DNA of 64,000 bases from positions 372,001 through 436,000 of the forward strand of contig NC_035923.1 in the NCBI RefSeq assembly GCF_000348985.1, read 5' to 3'. Positions 59,524 through 64,000 of the stretch are shown piece after piece (position 1 is the first letter of the stretch; every line of letters begins with the position of its first letter). Position numbers and translations under genes: made by a program. The notes under the pieces are model-generated. The model had not been told where the DNA came from and searched no databases. It worked only from the letters and a program-made list of their open reading frames with translations. This DNA comes from Huiozyma naganishii CBS 8797. Taxonomy: Eukaryota; Ascomycota; Saccharomycetes; Saccharomycetales; Saccharomycetaceae.

Positions 59524-62238
59524 ATGCAAGATGACACGAGGAGAATGAGTCGTTTGGGTGGCCAGATGGCGAAGACGTACCCGAGAAGAGTGGTGATCAA
59601 CAGGTACGCGAAACGGATGGAGGATGAGCTGGACCTGGTACCTGGCGACAGAATCGAGGTGCTCGAGGCCGATGAGTTGTATGGGGACGGCTGGTACACG
59701 GGGAAGAATCTGTCCCGCGGAAGCCAGGTCGGGCTGTTCCCGGAGGTTTTCACGAAAGTGGTCGACGCTGAAGAACCGTTCCCGGGAACGAAACTGGACA
59801 ATGCGCGGAACAGCAGCCTCAATGCTATCAGCGACACCATGAACGATATTGATAAGGCGCTCAATGACTTGCAGAACGACAATCGGCCGCTACAGGATCA
59901 GACCGCCAGCGGTGCCGTTTCTGGGGAAGAGTCCCCCGCGTCGCTGAGTTTTTGGATGACTATTCCAGCGTTAACCAGGGGTCAAGTTTTACATTTCCGA
60001 GGGGGACGCCTCGCAGACAATACCTCCGTTGATACATTGACCAATTTCGATCTTTCGAATGTAACGAACTGGACTTCAAGCGAAGTGGCCGGGTACTTTT
60101 GTGCCAGAGGGGTGGATAGGGCAAATGCTGCTCAATTTGACAAGCACAACATTACAGGCGCCATACTAATGGAGCTGGAATTATCACATCTGAAGGAAAT
60201 ACAGATTGAGCCCTTTGGAACAAGATTTGAAGTCTTCAAAGAGATAACTCGCATCAAAAACGAGCCGAAAGTTCCTATAATATCTGCTGGGAGTATCCCC
60301 AGCTTGTCCAGTGGGGTGAACCATCTGATGCCTGCCCCGTCGGTGTCACCTTGGTCTATGAGTAGTAACGAACAGCGCCAAGGTCCAAGCCAAGTGCTGA
60401 TTTCTAACGGATCCTATAGCAGTGGCACGAGAGTAGACGAGCGTCATCTGAGAACTGCATCGGAGAAACTGGCCGGATTGGCAATATCTTCGAACGAACA
60501 TATCTTCGACGAACCAGGCATAGCCCCGAAACCACCCTCATACCCAAGTCCTGTTCAGCCACCACTATCTCCAGTCTCCAGAGGAAATGGCAGCTCCCAC
60601 TCAAGCAGCCCGATTTTCCCACAACAGCAGTTTCAGAAATCGATCAACAATTCAAATGTTTTACATGAAAGCTTCAGCGATAGTAGAGACACTAGACAGC
60701 CGTCATCTCAATCCTCAGGCGACTACGATGGGCAACATCAGTCTTTTACTCTAAAAGATTTCAAAGTACGTAACATGAACAGGAAACTCGCAGGGCACGA
60801 GAGACATGATAGCCGAACCGGTACAACACCACCTTTAGATGCTGTTACACAGATGGGCTATGCTTCAAGAGCCACTATAACTCCGTCTGAGTCTACAAGT
60901 CTGAAAAGAAATTCTGTGGTGTACACGCACAGGAAGTCCGTATCCGGTGGATCGTTTGTCGATCTTTTTGATAGAATATCGTCTCTATCCCCGAGCAGAA
61001 ATAGTATGATAGATAATACGACAGGTCACAGGGATATCTCGCATTCGCATTCTAGATCGTTGTCAGGAACGAAAACACTACCGCAATCGAGGAGACCATC
61101 AACTGCTAACGCAAACATGGCATCGCATTCACGGAACGCCTCCTGGCAGAACAACACTAATAGTATTGATGCTTGGAAGAGGAAACATAGAAGAAACTCG
61201 TCCATGTTATCGTTCTTGTCCCCCAGTGAAAAGATGGTCTTTTCGCCCACTCAAATTTTGAGAAAAAACAACACTGGAGGCTCCAATGACAACTCCCCGA
61301 AACCATCCCACTCTAGGAATGGCTCTGTTAGCAGTCCTCTCAAATCAGAATACACAGAACTCCCAATGACGCTACGTTCACCAACGCAACAAAAACACAA
61401 AACGCCAAGGAAGAAAAACAGACACTCTACTCTAATAGACCCATCTGCAGTGGCATCTAAGGCACCACCTCAACAGACGGCTAGCCATCATAGGCGCTCC
61501 TCTACAAGCAACAGTCAATCAAAACCCATGACAAGACCTAAGCTGGAAAATGCTGAAACCCAGAACGCAACTTCGAGCTCATCATCAAAATCGAAGATCA
61601 AGTTTCCTGGATCCAAAAAACAGCAAACATCAGCGTTTCAAGAGGGAATCCGAACCATCAGTGTAGATGATGCGATAGAAAATGCGGATTGTTCTGGTTG
61701 GATGAGAAAGAAGGGCAGTGGCACAGTGGGTACTTGGAAAAAGAGGTTCTTTACTTTACACGGTACAAGACTATCATACTTTGTTAGCCTATCCGATGTC
61801 AAAGAAAGGGGTCTAATCGATATCACAAGTCATCGCGTGGTTCCAGTTGATGACGATGACAATATACTCTCTCTCGCAGCAACTTCAATGGGGAAAGGTA
61901 AATACTGCTTTAAATTGGTCCCACCACAACCGGGCTCCAAGAAAGGTCTTACGTTCACCCAACCCCGTGTCCATTATTTTGCAGTGGATTCTAAGGATGA
62001 AATGAAGGTTTGGTTATCTGCTCTAATCAAGGCCAGTATAGATGTCGACAGCGACGTTCCCGTAATCAGCTCATATGCAATGCCAACGATATCTTTATCC
62101 AATGCCCAGCAGATGTTGAAGGATGCTAAGACCGAATTGGTTCTGCGAGACCACCAACGCCTTAAAGAAAAGGATGATGGCCGGTTGATGTGGGAACAGC
62201 AACAGAAAGAAAACGACAAAAGAAAATCTGCATTTTAA
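59524..62238 (+). CDS. BOI1: Boi1, SH3-SAM-PH polarity protein
   Basis: 904 codons from the ATG at 59524 (S. cerevisiae Boi1 980). The frame is open to GTG 59515 but that codon is not used. Order of domains: SH3 near residues 22-80 (VVINRYAKRMEDELDLVPGD, GWYTGKNL, GLFPEVF); SAM near 178-245 (NVTNWTSSEVAGYFCARG, ILMELELSHLKEIQIEPFG); a proline stretch near 335 (PKPPSYPSPVQPPLSP) that binds Bem1; a Ser/His-rich region; and a PH domain near 722-840 (SGWMRKKGSGTVGTWKKRFF, FKLVPPQPGSKKGLTF). Boi1 and Boi2 act at bud sites in exocytosis. TEL1, RPL23 and CDC27 as neighbours favour BOI1 over BOI2. A 63-bp stretch (59938-60000) reads better in another frame. Confidence 0.95.
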   Translation: MQDDTRRMSRLGGQMAKTYPRRVVINRYAKRMEDELDLVPGDRIEVLEADELYGDGWYTGKNLSRGSQVGLFPEVFTKVVDAEEPFPGTKLDNARNSSLNAISDTMNDIDKALNDLQNDNRPLQDQTASGAVSGEESPASLSFWMTIPALTRGQVLHFRGGRLADNTSVDTLTNFDLSNVTNWTSSEVAGYFCARGVDRANAAQFDKHNITGAILMELELSHLKEIQIEPFGTRFEVFKEITRIKNEPKVPIISAGSIPSLSSGVNHLMPAPSVSPWSMSSNEQRQGPSQVLISNGSYSSGTRVDERHLRTASEKLAGLAISSNEHIFDEPGIAPKPPSYPSPVQPPLSPVSRGNGSSHSSSPIFPQQQFQKSINNSNVLHESFSDSRDTRQPSSQSSGDYDGQHQSFTLKDFKVRNMNRKLAGHERHDSRTGTTPPLDAVTQMGYASRATITPSESTSLKRNSVVYTHRKSVSGGSFVDLFDRISSLSPSRNSMIDNTTGHRDISHSHSRSLSGTKTLPQSRRPSTANANMASHSRNASWQNNTNSIDAWKRKHRRNSSMLSFLSPSEKMVFSPTQILRKNNTGGSNDNSPKPSHSRNGSVSSPLKSEYTELPMTLRSPTQQKHKTPRKKNRHSTLIDPSAVASKAPPQQTASHHRRSSTSNSQSKPMTRPKLENAETQNATSSSSSKSKIKFPGSKKQQTSAFQEGIRTISVDDAIENADCSGWMRKKGSGTVGTWKKRFFTLHGTRLSYFVSLSDVKERGLIDITSHRVVPVDDDDNILSLAATSMGKGKYCFKLVPPQPGSKKGLTFTQPRVHYFAVDSKDEMKVWLSALIKASIDVDSDVPVISSYAMPTISLSNAQQMLKDAKTELVLRDHQRLKEKDDGRLMWEQQQKENDKRKSAF

Positions 62239-62465
62239 CGCTCCAAATTTGCATACAGTCTAATTATGTAGATTATTTATATTCGTTATATGAGTTTTCC
62301 CTTTAATTTTTAATACGTTTCTAAGAAACATTTGCTACCTCGTTACGTATCTCCCATGAATATTGTTACAACAAACAGTTATGTTACTCCATCAACCATT
62401 TTCTTCTTTTTCCTTGATTATTTGATTGTCCGTAATAATCCCCGTGCACCCCCAAACAACATTTA

Positions 62466-64000
62466 TTATTCTTGAATATGACACTTTTGTAAAGCATCAA
62501 TAATGACCTGGTTACCCATTGGATCCAAGTTCAGCGCAATCGTGTACTCCTTTATTGCATCCTTCTTTCTTCCCATTGTTTGATATATTTGTCCCAGCAT
62601 AAAATGAACCGTCACTTCCTCCGGGCTGAGTTTTGTCAGACTCTCAAAAATGTACATCGCTGAACTAAACTTCCCCAACGAGAAGAGTAATTGGGCCTTT
62701 TTGTACTTTGGAATCGTCATTTCGGGTTGTAATTTCTCAGCTAGCTCATAATAGGTCAGTGCTTGATCCGGTAGATTCAACTTTTCCAGAGAATGCCCAC
62801 AGCAGCATATTAGTATCGCGTTGACCGGATTGATGACTCTTGCCTTTTCGAAATACAGCAAGGCTTTGTCGTATTTCCCCAACCGTGATGCACAGTCTCC
62901 AAGACCGTAATAAGCGTTATAATGCTGCGGATCACAGGCAATGGCCTTCCTATACATTATCTTTGCAGTATCATATGTTTCATTGGCCGCATGTTCGTGC
63001 CCCTGTAGCGTGTATGCATAGGCAAATTTCCGATCCAAACTCGTCGCTTTCTCAAATGCCTTGATCGCCTCACCATGATCTTTGATTAGCGAGAAATAAT
63101 TACCCACAACACACCATGTTTCTGGAGCTTCCGGAAACGAGTTCATCAGCTCATCTGATAAGTTGAAAAGCGTGAACTTGTCCCTTAGATGCCACAACAG
63201 TAGTTGAAAAAAATTTCCAGGTCCTTCATTCTCGTAGGTTGGAAATTTCGTAAGTTCTGGAAGTATTTCAGCGACTATCCCGTAATTTGAAATCTCATAA
63301 TGAAGTTTCCCCATCTGAGCCTGACACCAGGGCATATTGTTCAAGATATGTGCCGGTAGTTGGTCGTTCATAATCCTGATAGCATTATGAGAATTGAACT
63401 GTGACGACCTTTTCAAAACTTTTGTAAATGTGTAGAAAAGATCCTTAAAAGCACTGGAAGACCCAGAATTTGACGTGAATGCAACCTCCTCAGAATTATT
63501 CGCTCGAAATTGATTTACATCAATTAATGACCTCGCGTTAGGGTTGCCCAACTTATTCATATGGCTATAAGTGTTGGTGGATGTCAATGACTCACCGAGG
63601 TTATATTTCCTCCTTGCAGAGCTTCCAAGGGTGTGACTTGGATGAGAAACGTTTTTAGGAGTCTTGAAAGCCATTTTTGCATCAGCGGAAGCAAACAGTT
63701 TAGACGGTGGGGTTGTAACAATTTTATTTCTGTTATTATACCGAGCCAGCGATCCTACCTTTGGCTGTTTGACAGCGGGCAGCGTAAAATTAGCAGTGTC
63801 TACTATTCCCGCAGTCTTGTCATATCCGAGAGGTTGCTGATGTTGCTGCGATCTTGCAGTTGTGCTTTTAAAAGTGCCGCTATTTGAGTGTGCTTGTGAA
63901 CGAGGGTATGACACATTCCCACTTGCATGGGTGTACATACCTTTCTTAGCATCCGACTTATTGATATAAGTCTGTCTTCCGTCAAACTTAGCATTGGCAC
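62466..64000 (-). CDS. CDC27: Cdc27, anaphase-promoting complex TPR subunit, 5' end outside window
   Basis: About 510 C-terminal codons; the frame is open through base 64000, so the start lies beyond the edge. (An internal ATG at 63938 is not the start, since S. cerevisiae Cdc27 has 758 residues.) The first 170 visible residues are polar and low in complexity. From about 63290 down to 62470 runs a chain of tetratricopeptide repeats: NSFPEAPETWCVVGNYFSL, AYTLQGHEHAANETYDTAKI, NAYYGLGDCASRLGKYDKAL, VHFMLGQIYQTMGRKKDAI. Cdc27 (APC3) binds the activators Cdc20 and Cdh1. It converges on BOI1, as in S. cerevisiae YBL085W-YBL084C. Confidence 0.97.
   Translation of the reverse strand, partial: ANAKFDGRQTYINKSDAKKGMYTHASGNVSYPRSQAHSNSGTFKSTTARSQQHQQPLGYDKTAGIVDTANFTLPAVKQPKVGSLARYNNRNKIVTTPPSKLFASADAKMAFKTPKNVSHPSHTLGSSARRKYNLGESLTSTNTYSHMNKLGNPNARSLIDVNQFRANNSEEVAFTSNSGSSSAFKDLFYTFTKVLKRSSQFNSHNAIRIMNDQLPAHILNNMPWCQAQMGKLHYEISNYGIVAEILPELTKFPTYENEGPGNFFQLLLWHLRDKFTLFNLSDELMNSFPEAPETWCVVGNYFSLIKDHGEAIKAFEKATSLDRKFAYAYTLQGHEHAANETYDTAKIMYRKAIACDPQHYNAYYGLGDCASRLGKYDKALLYFEKARVINPVNAILICCCGHSLEKLNLPDQALTYYELAEKLQPEMTIPKYKKAQLLFSLGKFSSAMYIFESLTKLSPEEVTVHFMLGQIYQTMGRKKDAIKEYTIALNLDPMGNQVIIDALQKCHIQE

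Noticed and set aside
1..64000. CRISPR arrays, bacterial operons or insertion sequences
   Set aside because: No regularly spaced repeats and no prokaryotic gene features; the DNA is a yeast nuclear chromosome.

Overview
This window is nuclear DNA from a budding yeast of the family Saccharomycetaceae. Nearly every gene is recognisable as the counterpart of a named Saccharomyces cerevisiae gene. The two spliced protein genes use GTATGT donors, and one has a perfect TACTAAC branch point. The single tRNA gene carries the usual intron of a yeast tRNA-Phe. The gene order points to a lineage that went through the whole-genome duplication: genes that lie on two sister tracks in S. cerevisiae (YDR309-316 and YHR066-071) are interleaved here, while essential genes expected in a non-duplicated order (RRP4, TFB1) are absent. 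The base composition is fairly GC-rich for such yeasts, which would fit a Kazachstania naganishii-like species, but the species cannot be fixed from the sequence alone.

Layout. (1) 1-4105: the 5' part of a PRY3-like secreted CAP protein, more than 2 kb of upstream DNA without a recognisable gene, an unidentified broken reading frame, and tRNA-Phe(GAA). (2) 4106-20585: PCL5, TRM5, OMS1, DYS1, IPK1, RAD34, SSF1, SUM1 and a GIC2-like gene that is out of frame inside its CRIB motif. (3) 20828-22011: two tandem HPA2/HPA3-type GNAT acetyltransferases at a synteny junction. (4) 22203-45405: the counterpart of the YPR037C-YPR028W region: an ERV2-like protein without its active-site CxxC, SPO24, VMA13, GLN1, ARP7, HTS1, SRO7, NTO1, CSR2 (frameshifted before its PY motifs), APL4 and spliced YOP1. 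(5) 45739-64000: the counterpart of YBL091C-A to YBL084C: a spliced SCS2/SCS22, AVT5/6, TEL1, an intronless RPL23, YBL086C, BOI1 and the 3' part of CDC27.

Most genes are housekeeping genes of unrelated pathways, so the window is not an operon or a gene cluster. The most interesting content is regulatory or degenerative. The ARP7-HTS1 promoter contains three modules, each a Rap1-type site placed 15 or 18 bp from a CACGTG box, within five such boxes in 156 bp. Two perfect Gcn4 sites lie upstream of PCL5, whose product in S. cerevisiae destabilises Gcn4. The ERV2 homologue has lost its catalytic cysteines. Two frameshifts fall exactly at functional motifs (CRIB in GIC2, PY motifs in CSR2) and could be real or sequence errors. 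No mobile element, CRISPR array or viral gene was recognised.
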